64,000 nucleotides of DNA from Paenibacillus hamazuiensis (GCF_023276405.1 NZ_JALRMO010000001.1:6011001-6075000), one strand, 5' to 3'; shown: positions 8,731 to 17,675, counted from the first letter of the stretch. The notes: a model not told the origin generated them from the letters alone. Made by a program: numbers and translations.

Positions 8731-10069
8731 CCCAACAACGCCTCCAGTTCCTCTAGCCCCTGAACGATCTCTTCCTCCAATTGCTTGATCGAAGCGAGAA
8801 TCTCCCTAGGATCCTCAAACTGAACTTCCTCGTATTCAGTTTCCTTATACCGATTGATACTTAAATCGTAAGCATTGTTACGAATATCCTCTACTGGCAC
8901 CAGGAAAGATTGCTCCGTACGTTTGCGCTCCTTCTCTGCATCCAAACTCTTAAATCGTTCAATGATGTCGGGTATATCGTTAGCCTCAATCGGATTCCGC
9001 TTATCATCAAGCGAATAACCGTCTGCTTTCATATCATAGAACCAGACGTGATCCGTTCCGCCGGCGCCTGTTTTCGTGAAAATCATGATAGCCGTCGACA
9101 CCCCGGCATATGGCTTGAACACTCCGCTCGGCATCGAAATAATGGCTTCCAGCTTGTGGTTATCCACAATCTCCTTGCGAATGTCTTTATGCGCCGTGCT
9201 GTTGCCGAATAACACACCATCTGGCACGATAGAAGCGCAGCGCCCCCCCACCTTCAGCATCCGCAGAAACAAAGCAAGGAACAGCAGCTCCGTTTTCTTC
9301 GTACGAGTCACCCGCAGCAGATCGGCCGCCACCGCATCCGCATCAAGAGATCCTTTAAACGGCGGATTGGCTAAAATGAGCGTATATTTATCTTTGTCCG
9401 TATTATTTTCGTTCAAGGAGTCGCGGTACTCAATATTTGGATTGTCGACGCCGTGGAGCATCATGTTCATCGCACCGATGCGCAGCATCGTGCGGTCCAT
9501 ATCAAAGCCGTGGAACATATCGTTGTTAAAATGCTCCCTTAATCCCTGCACAAGAAACAGATCGGCATGATGCTTACGCAAATATTCACCCGCGGCGACT
9601 AGAAAACCCGCCGAACCCGCGGCCGGATCGCAGATGATATCCTCCGGCTTAGGCCTCATCAAAGCGACCATCATCTCGATAATATGTCTTGGCGTACGGA
9701 ACTGCCCGTTCGTTCCAGCCTGAGCAATCTTCGACAACAAATACTCGTACAAGTCGCCCTTAGCATCTCTTTCCTTCATGTCAAGGGTATCGATTCCTTC
9801 TATAATGCGTACAAGCATATTCGGCGTCGGAATCATAAAAATCGCGTCGCCCATATATTTGGCATATGCCGATTCCTTATCCGAATGAAGCGACTTAATA
9901 AATGGAAATACTTCATTCGCTACAACGTCATACATTCGCTGCGGGTCAAAATTTTTAAATTGATGCCAACGCAAATGCTGCTTATCACTTGGAAAAATAC
10001 CGGTAAATGGCATAGACAACAGCATCAATTCGTTTTCCTTGCGTGTCTCCGCATCATCTAAACCTTTAA
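8727..10069 (-). pseudogene. hsdM: hsdM, 3' fragment (main part), split by IS4-family element
   Basis: Carries most of the N6-adenine methylase of the type I system. Visible motifs are GQFRTPRHIIEMMV, the SAM-binding DPAAGSAGFLVAA, the catalytic NPPF (ILANPPFKGSLD), VPDGVLFG and a helical C-terminus. The frame joins the fragment at 11592-11696 perfectly when the IS and one TAAATAA duplicate are removed, giving TYLLFIKGLDDAET across the join and a protein of about 484 residues, normal for HsdM. As it stands, translation from the real start runs into the IS. The fragment could only be read from a start within or after the IS. Confidence 0.92.
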
Positions 10070-10160
10070 TAAATAACTCAACTTTCGCACCTTGAAAATC
10101 TAACCTAAGCCAGATGTGGTGCGGGTTGCGGACGATTAATTCTTTGAGTTGACAGAAAAA

Positions 10161-10218
10161 ACACCTTTCGTTTGGTAAAATGGAAATTGTCCAGATCCCC
10201 ATTCCAAACAGAAAGGTG
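10161..10218 (+). promoter_or_regulatory. Hairpin covering the transposase ribosome site
   Basis: ACACCTTTCGTTTGG (10161-10175) can pair with CCAAACAGAAAGGTG (10204-10218). The second arm contains the likely Shine-Dalgarno (GAAAGGTG), so transcripts entering from outside the IS would hide it. Such read-through protection is known in other IS families. Here it is inferred from pairing only. Confidence 0.6.
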
Positions 10219-10227
10219 CGTATCTTC

Positions 10228-11583
10228 ATGGTACACCAGAACGCTCTGTCTGAAAAGAGTTTGCATCGAATTACATCGTTGTTTGTTACTTTAAAAATCG
10301 GCCACTTGCTGCGCCAGGCCGGCATTCGCAAGTCGTTCGGTATGCCAGCGCTGGAAGTTTTTCAGCTTCTGTTCACGCTTGTTTTCCAACAGCGTAATTG
10401 GTATCGCCTGTTAGAGAGTGAGCGCTCCTCGGTGCCCGGCAAGGACGTCATCTATCGTTTTCTTAACCATTCCGGCTTTGCGTGGCGTAAATTCCTTCAT
10501 AGCCTAAGTCTCTTGGTTGTTCGGCGCTTCGAATCTCTCATTTCAAGTTCTCGTACTCGCGTGTTTATCGTAGACGATTCTGTTTTGAAGCGAAATCGAA
10601 GCAAGAAAGCAGAACTGTTGGCTCGCGTTCATGATCATACGACAGGTCGATTCGTCCGCGGTTACAATATGCTCACGCTGGGTTGGTCGGATGGCTTCAG
10701 TTTTGCTCCCATCGATTTTGTCATGCTCAGTTCCGCTAAGATCACCAACCGTTTTTGTGAAATAAAAGATAACTTGTCGAAGCGGACTCAAGGATATAAG
10801 CGTCGCTTGGAAGCATTCACCCGTAAGCCAGATGCGGTCGTAGAATTACTCAAACGTGCGATTCGGGCTGGTTTTGCTGCTGATTTTGTGCTCATGGATA
10901 GCTGGTTTACGCAAGCGCCACTTTTGCGAAGCCTTATGTCGGAAGGGCTTCACGTCATCGGGATGATCAAGGACATGAAGCAGCGCTATGTCTTGGGTGA
11001 AGACCTCGTCACGTTGAAGGAGCTTTACCAAAGGCTGCCGCGATCGACCAAAATAGATGTACTCGGCTCGTTTCTTGTTCAAACAGCTTGTGGACTGCCA
11101 ATTCGACTCGTATTTGTGCAAAACCGTAACTGTCGTAGGGAATGGCTTGTTATCTTGAGCACCGATACCGAACTGAGCGACACGGAAATCGTGAGGATTT
11201 ACGGAATGCGGTGGAGCATAGAAACCTTCTTTAAATTCACTAAATCCCATTTGAAGCTTGGGACGGAGTTCCAAGGCAGATCGTTCGATTCGCTGATTTG
11301 CCATACGACGATTGTGTTCAGTCGTTACTTGTTATTAGAATGGGAACGTCGTGCGAATCAGGATGCTCGTTCACTTGGAGGTCTCTTCTTCCTATTTGCA
11401 GACGAAGTTCGGGAACTTGACTTCAAATCGGCGCTACAACAAATCGTGGTGTTCTTCTTGGAGTTGACCAAAACCAAGACGAAAAGGGAGAGGTCTGCAC
11501 TTATTTGTCAAGTCCAACAATGGATTGCTGGTTTGCCCAACTATATCAAGGGTTTACTGACTGATCTTAGCTGCGAAAGTTGA
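10228..11583 (+). CDS. IS4-family DDE transposase
   Basis: 451 residues from the ATG at 10228, which follows AGAAAGGTG; an upstream in-frame ATG at 10180 lacks a ribosome site. The DDE triad is visible: IVDDSVLKR with D, LMDSWFT with D, and the IS4 signature Y-(2)-R-(3)-E-(6)-K in YGMRWSIETFFKFTK. Transposases of this family move the element by cut-and-paste. The reading frame is uninterrupted and stops one base before the right end of the element. Confidence 0.93.
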   Translation: MVHQNALSEKSLHRITSLFVTLKIGHLLRQAGIRKSFGMPALEVFQLLFTLVFQQRNWYRLLESERSSVPGKDVIYRFLNHSGFAWRKFLHSLSLLVVRRFESLISSSRTRVFIVDDSVLKRNRSKKAELLARVHDHTTGRFVRGYNMLTLGWSDGFSFAPIDFVMLSSAKITNRFCEIKDNLSKRTQGYKRRLEAFTRKPDAVVELLKRAIRAGFAADFVLMDSWFTQAPLLRSLMSEGLHVIGMIKDMKQRYVLGEDLVTLKELYQRLPRSTKIDVLGSFLVQTACGLPIRLVFVQNRNCRREWLVILSTDTELSDTEIVRIYGMRWSIETFFKFTKSHLKLGTEFQGRSFDSLICHTTIVFSRYLLLEWERRANQDARSLGGLFFLFADEVRELDFKSALQQIVVFFLELTKTKTKRERSALICQVQQWIAGLPNYIKGLLTDLSCES

Positions 11584-11591
11584 GTAAATAA

Positions 11592-11696
11592 CAAATATGT
11601 AAACTGTTCGATTACGCTTAACGGGTTGGTTATGCCGCCGGTCCAAAATGTCTCCCATATCCGATCTACTTTTTGTCTTAACTCGCCTGTAATCAT
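11592..11696 (-). pseudogene. hsdM: hsdM, 5' fragment
   Basis: Starts ATG after AAAAGGAGATTATC and encodes MITGELRQKVDRIWETFW followed by TGGITNPLSVIEQFTYLLF, the standard HsdM N-terminus. It then reaches the IS4-family element. This is the original start of the hsdM-hsdS-hsdR operon. Confidence 0.93.
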
Positions 11697-11753
11697 GATA
11701 ATCTCCTTTTGCAACTAATTTGTAGATACTTCCGCCGATCCGACTTCTATATA

Positions 11754-11800
11754 AAGTTAACATACCCATATGTCGCAGTGATGTCAGAAAACATTTGTTC
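11754..11800 (-). promoter_or_regulatory. Composite promoter/operator, copy e (hsdM), weaker match
   Basis: On the plus strand TGTCA (11782-11786), two bases, AAAC-ATTT-GTTC (11789-11800) stand in the same order and spacing as the other copies. The outer palindrome arm is degenerate (TGTCG at 11771) and the -10 at the expected place is poor (TAACTT); a TATATA lies a few bases further downstream. Listed because the spacing is conserved and it sits about 58 bases before the hsdM start. Confidence 0.45.
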
Positions 11801-11956
11801 CCATCACTATAACACATAGTTTCTTAGTATCTTGGTATTATAATTCGACACAAAATCTCATATTTCCTCTTGTCGAACCGCTTCCGAATTCCCCCAGACA
11901 CAAAATATTTCCAACCCAACCAGCAGGAATAGGGCCTGCTACGAGACCCTTCCAAG

Positions 11957-12901
11957 TTAACAACCCACATACTCCGCCCGATTCGTAAAATAAAGCCCAA
12001 TCTCCTTCACCCTCTGCCCCATAAGCCGCTCCCACTTCTCCGCATAGGCCCGAACCTGCGGTGCATAATACCGCACGAACGCCTCGAAATGCTGCTCCTC
12101 GAACAGATCCGTTTTAAAATCGGCGATTACCCAGCCGTCCTCTTCCTCGAACACCAGGTCGATCACGCCTTTCATCAGGGTGGGAGGCTCTTTGACTTCT
12201 GAACTCCAAACCATCTCCTCGGTGTTAACCGTTTCACGGAGCCAGCGATGCCGCCACATCCGGCGCCGATGCCAGCGCCTCGGGGCTGCCGCCGCTTCCT
12301 CAAGCTCCGGCTGCCGCTGCAACGAATCGGCGAGCCGGCCCCACGGATCGATCGCGGGCTTGTCCGCATATCGGCTGACGACGAGCAGTTGCTTCGCGCG
12401 GGTGACGGCGACGTAATCCAGCCGATCATGTTCCGCATGCTGGTAAGTGCGCTCCCTCTCCGCTTTCTCGTCCCAGCCACCGGACCTAAAGCATGGAAAA
12501 ACTCCATGTCCATCGCCTCCAGTCCCGATTCCTCGGAAGTAAACGGAGCATCGGATTCCAGCGGCACCATTCGTCCTCCCGTAATCTTCTGCAGCATCTG
12601 CCGCTCTGCCGCCGATAGCTGCAAATGCTGATCAACGATGTACATCGTCTGCGTTTGAGGATCCGGTTCCACATACCGACGAAGCTCCGGCGAATCAACG
12701 AGACCGTGCTCGGCCAAATACCTCTCGTATCGCTCCATAAGGCTGCGTACATATTCGCCTTTAGCAGCATTTTCAAACTAATCCGACGTAAGCTCGTCCG
12801 AACGAACCAATGCCTGCCGCCAGGCTTCGAGTGACCACAATTTTTTTGCGAAGCGGATACGCTCGAATCAGTTCCTGAAGATGAGTTAATCGCCGAGTCA
12901 T
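11957..12901 (-). pseudogene. Remnant of UvrD-type helicase with RecB-family nuclease domain
   Basis: Three pieces in different frames. From an ATG at 12901 with GGGAGATGGTGCA upstream, MTRRLTHLQELIRAYPLRKK resembles the start of AddB-type or helicase-nuclease proteins. Then a piece with MERYERYLAEHG. Finally helicase motif VI (DYVAVTRAKQLLVVS, near 12420) and a RecB-family nuclease domain (GVIDLVFEE, VIADFKTD, YYAPQVRAYAEKW) ending at 11957. The ATP-binding half is missing. An intact gene would be an ATP-dependent helicase-nuclease of recombination or defence. The present one cannot be functional. Confidence 0.8.
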
Positions 12902-12918
12902 TGCACCATCTCCCAAGC

Positions 12919-12960
12919 AAAAAAGGAACCTTCGGCTGCCAGCGTTAGCGTTCCTTTTTC
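12919..12960 (-). terminator. Terminator of the WYL regulator gene
   Basis: AAAAAGGAACGC pairs with the GGTTCCTTTTT arm on the minus strand, with a TTTTTT tail. It lies just after the WYL gene stop at 12967. Confidence 0.75.
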
Positions 12961-12966
12961 GTATTT

Positions 12967-13932
12967 TTATGTACGGTACATCTCCTGCCATCGTTCCAAT
13001 TGCTCCCGCATCTTGTCCCGGTAAGAGACCGGCTCGAGGATTTCCGCTTCCGGCCCGTAAGAGTTCACCCACATCAGAAATTCACGGTCATGGTTCAGCG
13101 TAACCTCGAACAAAAGACCGCCGTCCGCAGTGTCCTTCATTTTGGGCTCAACGAACCACTCTTCTTCTTTAATATATCGGGCTACTTGCGGCGAGAATCG
13201 TACCTTAAACCGAATCAGCTTGCCGTTGCCCCGCTCGATCGAAAACGTATGTTTCATGTACTGGCGGATACTGAACCCGTCCTTGTCGAACTTCTGGTCT
13301 GTGATCCCGACATCGCGAAACCGGCTGACCCGGAAAGTGCGAATGTCTTTCGCCTGATGGCAATAGCCGATTAAATAGAAGCGCTGCTCGCGGGGAATAA
13401 GGTAATACGGATCGATCAGGCGTTCCGTCTGTTTATTTCGGCTCTGTGTATGGTAGACGGCTCTGAGCGTATTTTGCTGCAAGATAGCCTGAATAATCGG
13501 ATACAGGTAGTTCGGGCTTTCTTCATCCCGGCCAAACGGCGTTCCGAGCTGGATGATATCCGTCACTTGCTGCAGCACATCGGCACGCCGACTTTTTTCT
13601 TTATGATGGGTAGCCATGACTTTCTCATAGGCCGAATCAAAGCCGGGCGGCAAGAGCGGCTTCACTTGATCGATCACCGAAGGCAGCATCGAAAAAACAA
13701 GCGCTTCCTGCTCGGTAAAATTAAGCGGATACATGGAGAAACTGCCGACGAAGGTATACCCCTTCCCATGACCTAAATTCGTTAAAGGGACAAAAGCACT
13801 AAGCAGTTCGAGATCCCGATAGATCGTCCTATCCGTCGTTTCGCAGCGTTCTGCGAGCTCGCGGCCCGTAATGCCCGGTTTTCCCTGAATAAGCATGATG
13901 ATGCGTAGCAGCCGGATTAGTCTTTCCGTCAT
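12967..13932 (-). CDS. WYL-domain transcriptional regulator (YafY type)
   Basis: 321 residues, start after AAGGAGTCAGACT. An N-terminal winged helix-turn-helix (residues 1-60, ITGRELAERCETTDRTIYRDLELL) is followed by a WYL domain (about 145-225, with AVYHTQSR, LIDPYYLIPREQRFYLIGYC and FRVSRFRDV) and a WCX C-terminal domain (about 240-320). Proteins of this class sense ligands, in some cases nucleic acids or nucleotides, and control defence operons (BrxR/CapW are the described examples). It sits in the middle of the accessory region, and its own promoter carries the composite box found before four other transcription units, so it is one of two good candidates for the protein that reads the box. 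The TIYRDLE helix is the likely recognition helix. Confidence 0.9.
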   Translation of the reverse strand: MTERLIRLLRIIMLIQGKPGITGRELAERCETTDRTIYRDLELLSAFVPLTNLGHGKGYTFVGSFSMYPLNFTEQEALVFSMLPSVIDQVKPLLPPGFDSAYEKVMATHHKEKSRRADVLQQVTDIIQLGTPFGRDEESPNYLYPIIQAILQQNTLRAVYHTQSRNKQTERLIDPYYLIPREQRFYLIGYCHQAKDIRTFRVSRFRDVGITDQKFDKDGFSIRQYMKHTFSIERGNGKLIRFKVRFSPQVARYIKEEEWFVEPKMKDTADGGLLFEVTLNHDREFLMWVNSYGPEAEILEPVSYRDKMREQLERWQEMYRT

Positions 13933-14072
13933 AGTCTGACTCCTTCCAACGTCGGTTTTGTCTTACTAATTTCGACAAAAACCGCTCAAATCCTGCATCA
14001 GGTGTTTAAATATTCCTTTTTATCCATTCGACACCTCACTCTTCTCCCTCTGAAAACTCGGGCTCGGGGTCT

Positions 14073-14119
14073 ATTATACCTACCAAAAACGACAACGGAT
14101 TGTCAGCGAACGTTTGTTT
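14073..14119 (-). promoter_or_regulatory. Composite promoter/operator, copy b (WYL regulator)
   Basis: With transcription: AAAC-AAAC-GTTC (14108-14119), two bases, TGACA-N6-TGTCG (14090-14105), 11 bases, TATAAT (14073-14078). It would give a leader of about 130 bases before the WYL start. Confidence 0.7.
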
Positions 14120-14130
14120 GAACAAAAAAA

Positions 14131-14166
14131 CGAAAAAAAGGGATGTGCAGCACGCACGTCCCTTTT
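14131..14166 (-). terminator. Terminator of the 46-codon gene
   Basis: AAAGGGACGTGC pairs with GCACATCCCTTT on the minus strand, followed by a run of seven T. It lies between the small gene and the WYL promoter. Confidence 0.75.
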
Positions 14167-14230
14167 ACGTTCGTTGAGGACCTTCCGGAAGATCGGCAGT
14201 AGGGATATTTTTCATAAGAGCATTCTACCT

Positions 14231-14371
14231 TCACCTCTTAACAGGCTCCGTAGACGTCCCCCCAGTATCATCTGCTTTTGGCACATTTACTTCTAAAAGA
14301 AACGAGCTGCCAAGACGTAATTGTTCTACCACTTTTCTTACGTCGAGTTGTATCTTACGATTATGGGCCAT
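14231..14371 (-). CDS. 46-residue protein, function unknown
   Basis: Begins MAHNRKIQLDVRKVVEQLRL after GCGGAGGTATTC and ends EPVKR. A basic N-terminal helix is followed by a hydrophobic strand-like segment (GSSFLLEVNVPKAD) and a polar tail. No family is recognised. What makes it credible is its setting: an excellent ribosome site, its own copy of the composite promoter 32 bases upstream, and its own terminator. A single-gene unit with the same control as the defence operons suggests a small regulator, inhibitor or sensor, but nothing in the sequence decides this. Confidence 0.65.
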   Translation of the reverse strand: MAHNRKIQLDVRKVVEQLRLGSSFLLEVNVPKADDTGGTSTEPVKR

Positions 14372-14402
14372 GAATACCTCCGCAATTATTAGTTTTACCT
14401 TT

Positions 14403-14449
14403 ATAATAGCGGAAACATTTGACAACACCCTGTCACGGAACGCTTGTTT
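14403..14449 (-). promoter_or_regulatory. Composite promoter/operator, copy d (46-codon gene)
   Basis: With transcription: AAAC-AAGC-GTTC (14438-14449), two bases, a perfect TGACA-N6-TGTCA (14420-14435), 11 bases, TATTAT (14403-14408), then the gene start 32 bases on. Confidence 0.72.
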
Positions 14450-14481
14450 GCAATATAGTGGTGAAAATCAATGTTTATTGT

Positions 14482-15534
14482 TTAATCATCCAGCATCTGG
14501 TTTATGTTCGGTAATACTTTCAAAGCTCGTCCACGAATATATAGATCGAATTCGTTTTCAAATCCCGTCTTCTCCAAATTGATCAGCACTTTCTTACCCA
14601 TTGTCAGTCCCGGCAACTGATTTACCGGGTATACCTGCAGACTCGTTCCGATGACTATAACAAGGTCGGCAGCTTGAATCGCATGAAGAGTTCGGCCCCA
14701 AGCTTTTTCCGGCAAAGTCTCCCCGAACAGGACGACGCCGGGACGCAGCCTTCCTCCGCATTCACAAGCTGCTTGTTCCATGAAAGCTTCTACGGTTGAA
14801 GCCTTGGAACATTTCGCACAACGGATGGATCGGATGGAGCCATGAAGCTCTTCCACCAGCTGATTCCCCGCCATTTGATGAAGGCCGTCGACGTTCTGGG
14901 TGGCCAGCAATTGCAGAAGTCCTTTTCGCTCCCATGCGCTGATCACATCATGTCCCGCATGCGGACGGACACCCTTCAAAGATTCCAACCGATGCGTGTA
15001 AAAAGCATGGAATAATTCATAATCACGTTGAAGGGCTTCTACTGTAGCAACCATAGTCGGGTCAATCTGACGCCACCATCCATGTTGCGAGCGAAAATCC
15101 GGAACTCCTGCATCGACGGAACAGCCCGCTCCGGTCAAGATAACTGCTCGTTTCGCTTCTTTAATCCAGCAAGCTGCAGTATAAAACGGGTTCTCGGAAA
15201 AACAAGCATCGTGCCATCTCTCTTGGGAATATTGACCCGGATGATATCGCTGCAGTTCCTTCCAGATATCCATGGCAAACGCCGGATGGACATAAACCGG
15301 TGTAAGCCGAAACCAGGAAGTGCTGAGCCATCCCAATCCCTCTTTTAAGTCCGGTGATTCCCGCCGCTGCGTTCGATTCAGATTCACAAGTAAATCCCTG
15401 TCTTCCTCATGCAAAAAATCAGCTAAAGCACTTTCATTCGTTTCCTTCGTAAAGAGCCATGACCGTTCGGTCCGTTCCCCGTACAAAGAAATCGTCCCGC
15501 CCTCAGAGGCGATTGTTAATAACAGTTCACTCAT
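14482..15534 (-). CDS. Sir2-family NAD-dependent deacylase with extra N-terminal domain
   Basis: 350 residues, start after GAGGGGGATGCCCC. Residues about 120-345 are a sirtuin: GAGCSVDAGVPDFRS (NAD site), TQNVDGLH with the catalytic His in HGSIRSIRC, a zinc ribbon (CAKC and CEC spaced by 17), and GTSLQVYPVNQLP. Sirtuins remove acyl groups from lysines or break down NAD. The first 110 residues (SELLLTIASEGGTISLYGER onward) are not part of the sirtuin fold and are not recognised. It is the last gene of a set with a DUF4139 and a DUF1643 protein. Classical active-site and zinc residues argue for deacylase chemistry. A defence role through NAD depletion is possible only by context. Confidence 0.88.
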   Translation of the reverse strand: MSELLLTIASEGGTISLYGERTERSWLFTKETNESALADFLHEEDRDLLVNLNRTQRRESPDLKEGLGWLSTSWFRLTPVYVHPAFAMDIWKELQRYHPGQYSQERWHDACFSENPFYTAACWIKEAKRAVILTGAGCSVDAGVPDFRSQHGWWRQIDPTMVATVEALQRDYELFHAFYTHRLESLKGVRPHAGHDVISAWERKGLLQLLATQNVDGLHQMAGNQLVEELHGSIRSIRCAKCSKASTVEAFMEQAACECGGRLRPGVVLFGETLPEKAWGRTLHAIQAADLVIVIGTSLQVYPVNQLPGLTMGKKVLINLEKTGFENEFDLYIRGRALKVLPNINQMLDD

Positions 15535-15548
15535 GGGGCATCCCCCTC

Positions 15549-16853
15549 TTAATTCAATTTGATATGCGTCGTCTCATCGACTTCAATATCGAAGATCAGC
15601 TTAATTTCACTTTCGGCCGATATCGTAACATGGAAACAAAGTTCTTGTGCGGTTGAATCCGATGATAACGGATGACTTGGATTCAATAATTGAAAATGAC
15701 GATGAGGGATCCAGTGGGTTACATGGATCTCTGCTGCCGTACTTTTCTGGTTTGAAAGGAAAATTTCGTGAGACTCTATAGTCATTCCCCACTTCTTTTT
15801 GCGGTCTCTCAATACATGCTCGCATCGAATATCAAACGCATCCCCAAGGTGCAGCCTCACGGTTTCATTTTTTGCAGTGTGGTTAAGTTCGTCTTCGCCG
15901 ATGAACTCCAGCGCCCCATCTTGTTCGTCTCGCTGATAAACTTTAATGAGTCCTTTGGGTAAAGGTCTGCCGAGTTGCATATGATTTGCATTCATGAATT
16001 CCAATATGATTCTGGCTTTTGTTCGACTTGAGCGACAATCGTAATAAACTTTACAAGGAACGTTTTGAGCTTGGAATAACGGAATTTGTTTGGTTTGATT
16101 TTGCTTTAACGTAACGCTTTGATCGAGTGTATATATGTGATAATCGGCAAATTCCTTTTCCACAAAATTGGCATCTGCTGTCGAGTATACGACATTCTCC
16201 CTTTTCTGCACATACAGAGGAGGCTCTGGCCGGATTCGCTGAACGTCCCCGGCAATGACTTTTAATTTGGCGTTCGAGAATGTCGTGCCGGTTTGATTGT
16301 CGATTCTCACCCAACCGGTTAGATCGCAGTGGTCTTGCCTCAGTTCAACAACATAGTTTGTAACCCAATCAAGGCCTTCTGTTAAATAAGATACCTCAAT
16401 ACAATCCGAATGTTGCCGTGGTATCTTCCATGCCAACGCCGGCTTAATCAATAACCCTTCAGGCAGTTCGGGCAAAACGAGCTCATCTTTAGGGTCTAGA
16501 TAAATCTCTTTGGTTTCTATGTTTTCTAAGATCAATCCGTGGTCCGCGCTAAGCAACCGACATTCTTTCATATTCCCATCTTGACCCTTTAGCTTCACAT
16601 GTCGGCCTACGTATTTACCAAGCAACTTTTCTTTATTTACGAGATCGTATTCATAGTTCATTTCATGGATGCGGAGCCCTTGAATTAATAACGAATCCGT
16701 ATCCATTTTTTCCGCGACATCCAAAAAGTAAATGCATTCCGTATCCGGCTCCATATTTAAGGAGCGTTTTTGCCTTATGGCACCAAAGTGGCCATTATAG
16801 ACCGTGATTGCTAATTCCAGCTCTTCTTCCCGGGTGGAGAAATATGGCTTCAT
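15549..16853 (-). CDS. DUF4139-type beta-rich protein
   Basis: 434 residues, start after CGGAGGTACCGC. The order of parts follows DUF4139/DUF4140-like proteins: an N-terminal beta segment with a VTVYNGxFGxI-like start, then SYLTEGLDWVTNYVVELRQD and GWVRIDNQTGTTFSNAKLKV, the hallmark pair of the DUF4139 domain, and a C-terminal half ending in more beta strands. No signal peptide or catalytic motif is visible, so it is probably a cytoplasmic scaffold or binding protein. It lies 14 bases before the Sir2 gene and 17 after the DUF1643 gene, so the three should be made together. The family has no firm function. Confidence 0.8.
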   Translation of the reverse strand: MKPYFSTREEELELAITVYNGHFGAIRQKRSLNMEPDTECIYFLDVAEKMDTDSLLIQGLRIHEMNYEYDLVNKEKLLGKYVGRHVKLKGQDGNMKECRLLSADHGLILENIETKEIYLDPKDELVLPELPEGLLIKPALAWKIPRQHSDCIEVSYLTEGLDWVTNYVVELRQDHCDLTGWVRIDNQTGTTFSNAKLKVIAGDVQRIRPEPPLYVQKRENVVYSTADANFVEKEFADYHIYTLDQSVTLKQNQTKQIPLFQAQNVPCKVYYDCRSSRTKARIILEFMNANHMQLGRPLPKGLIKVYQRDEQDGALEFIGEDELNHTAKNETVRLHLGDAFDIRCEHVLRDRKKKWGMTIESHEIFLSNQKSTAAEIHVTHWIPHRHFQLLNPSHPLSSDSTAQELCFHVTISAESEIKLIFDIEVDETTHIKLN

Positions 16854-16870
16854 GCGGTACCTCCGTTTTA

Positions 16871-17347
16871 TTATAGATCGCCGAATAAAACAGGCTGGAC
16901 GTTATTGCTTAAGTACAGCGGATGTCCGGGTTCCCCGTTCTTCAGCTTTTTAAGCGCGTATACTTTCACTCCAGCACTGCGAATCAGCTCCAGGACCTGT
17001 TTGCCTCTGTTTCGGATCCGTCCATGTTCTCCCCAGGCTGCAATTACCATGGGAGTATCCCGAATAGATTCCAGAATGTAAGAGTCATTGTCGTCTCCAA
17101 CCGGATTATCGCACAGATGTAAATTCTTAGGGTCTGTGCTGCGATATGCAAACAAGTTAACGACCTCCAAACTCCCGAATCCCCAGCGTTTGGAATAAGT
17201 AATACACTTTGATATGGTATTGTCGTCCGTGAGATGATCAGCTGTAGATGGGTTCAACATAACCCATACAATCCGAGGTTTTCCTTCTTCCCATTCCCTT
17301 GCGAGTCGATATCGATACTCGCCCTTTAAGATGGCCTCTCGTTTCAA
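16871..17347 (-). CDS. DUF1643 family protein
   Basis: About 158 residues from a TTG at 17347, chosen because GGGAGGAG lies ten bases upstream; an ATG at 17386 with a very close G-run is the alternative. Family marks are RIVWVMLNPSTADHLTDDNTI, CITYSKRWGFGSLEVVNLFAYRSTDP, GDDNDSYI, VIAAWGEHG and ALKKLKNGEPGHPLYL. DUF1643 proteins are small single-domain proteins common in mobile regions. Some annotations link them to DNA-processing clusters, but no activity is established. It is the first gene of the DUF1643-DUF4139-Sir2 set. Confidence 0.85.
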   Translation of the reverse strand: MKREAILKGEYRYRLAREWEEGKPRIVWVMLNPSTADHLTDDNTISKCITYSKRWGFGSLEVVNLFAYRSTDPKNLHLCDNPVGDDNDSYILESIRDTPMVIAAWGEHGRIRNRGKQVLELIRSAGVKVYALKKLKNGEPGHPLYLSNNVQPVLFGDL

Positions 17348-17675
17348 GATGACGTCTCCTCCCATTGTACTGTTTTCTACACCCATATGCCCCCCACAAA
17401 GCGGCAGGATACTGAATCACTTCTACGACTCATACTTTTCCATTCGATTCTTATTTGTTATCCTTTTCCCGTTGTACATCGTTATCCGGTGAACCAATAA
17501 CTGCATAGTGCGTCACATTAAAGTTCACGCTATTATCCTCACGAATCCAACATGGTTTAACTCAATTATATGAATACACAAGCATTTCGCAAAAATCTAG
17601 CAACAACCTCCCCTCTTACAGGTACCGTTTCGCGAATCCTTACAGCCGTAATAAACACAAGTGACATTTTAGATA

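Larger units (their letters stand above)
10077..11584 (+). mobile_element. IS4-family insertion sequence inside hsdM
   Basis: 1508 bp with perfect 13-bp terminal inverted repeats, CTCAACTTTCGCA at the left (10077-10089) and its complement at the right (11572-11584). It is flanked by a 7-bp direct repeat TAAATAA (10070-10076 and 11585-11591). One transposase gene fills it. It sits in the opposite orientation to hsdM. Intact ends and an intact gene indicate a recent insertion that could still be active. Confidence 0.95.

Noticed and set aside
8727-10331. hsdM as an intact gene starting inside the IS
   Set aside because: The first part of that frame is antisense to the IS end and transposase start; the true N-terminus lies at 11592-11696.
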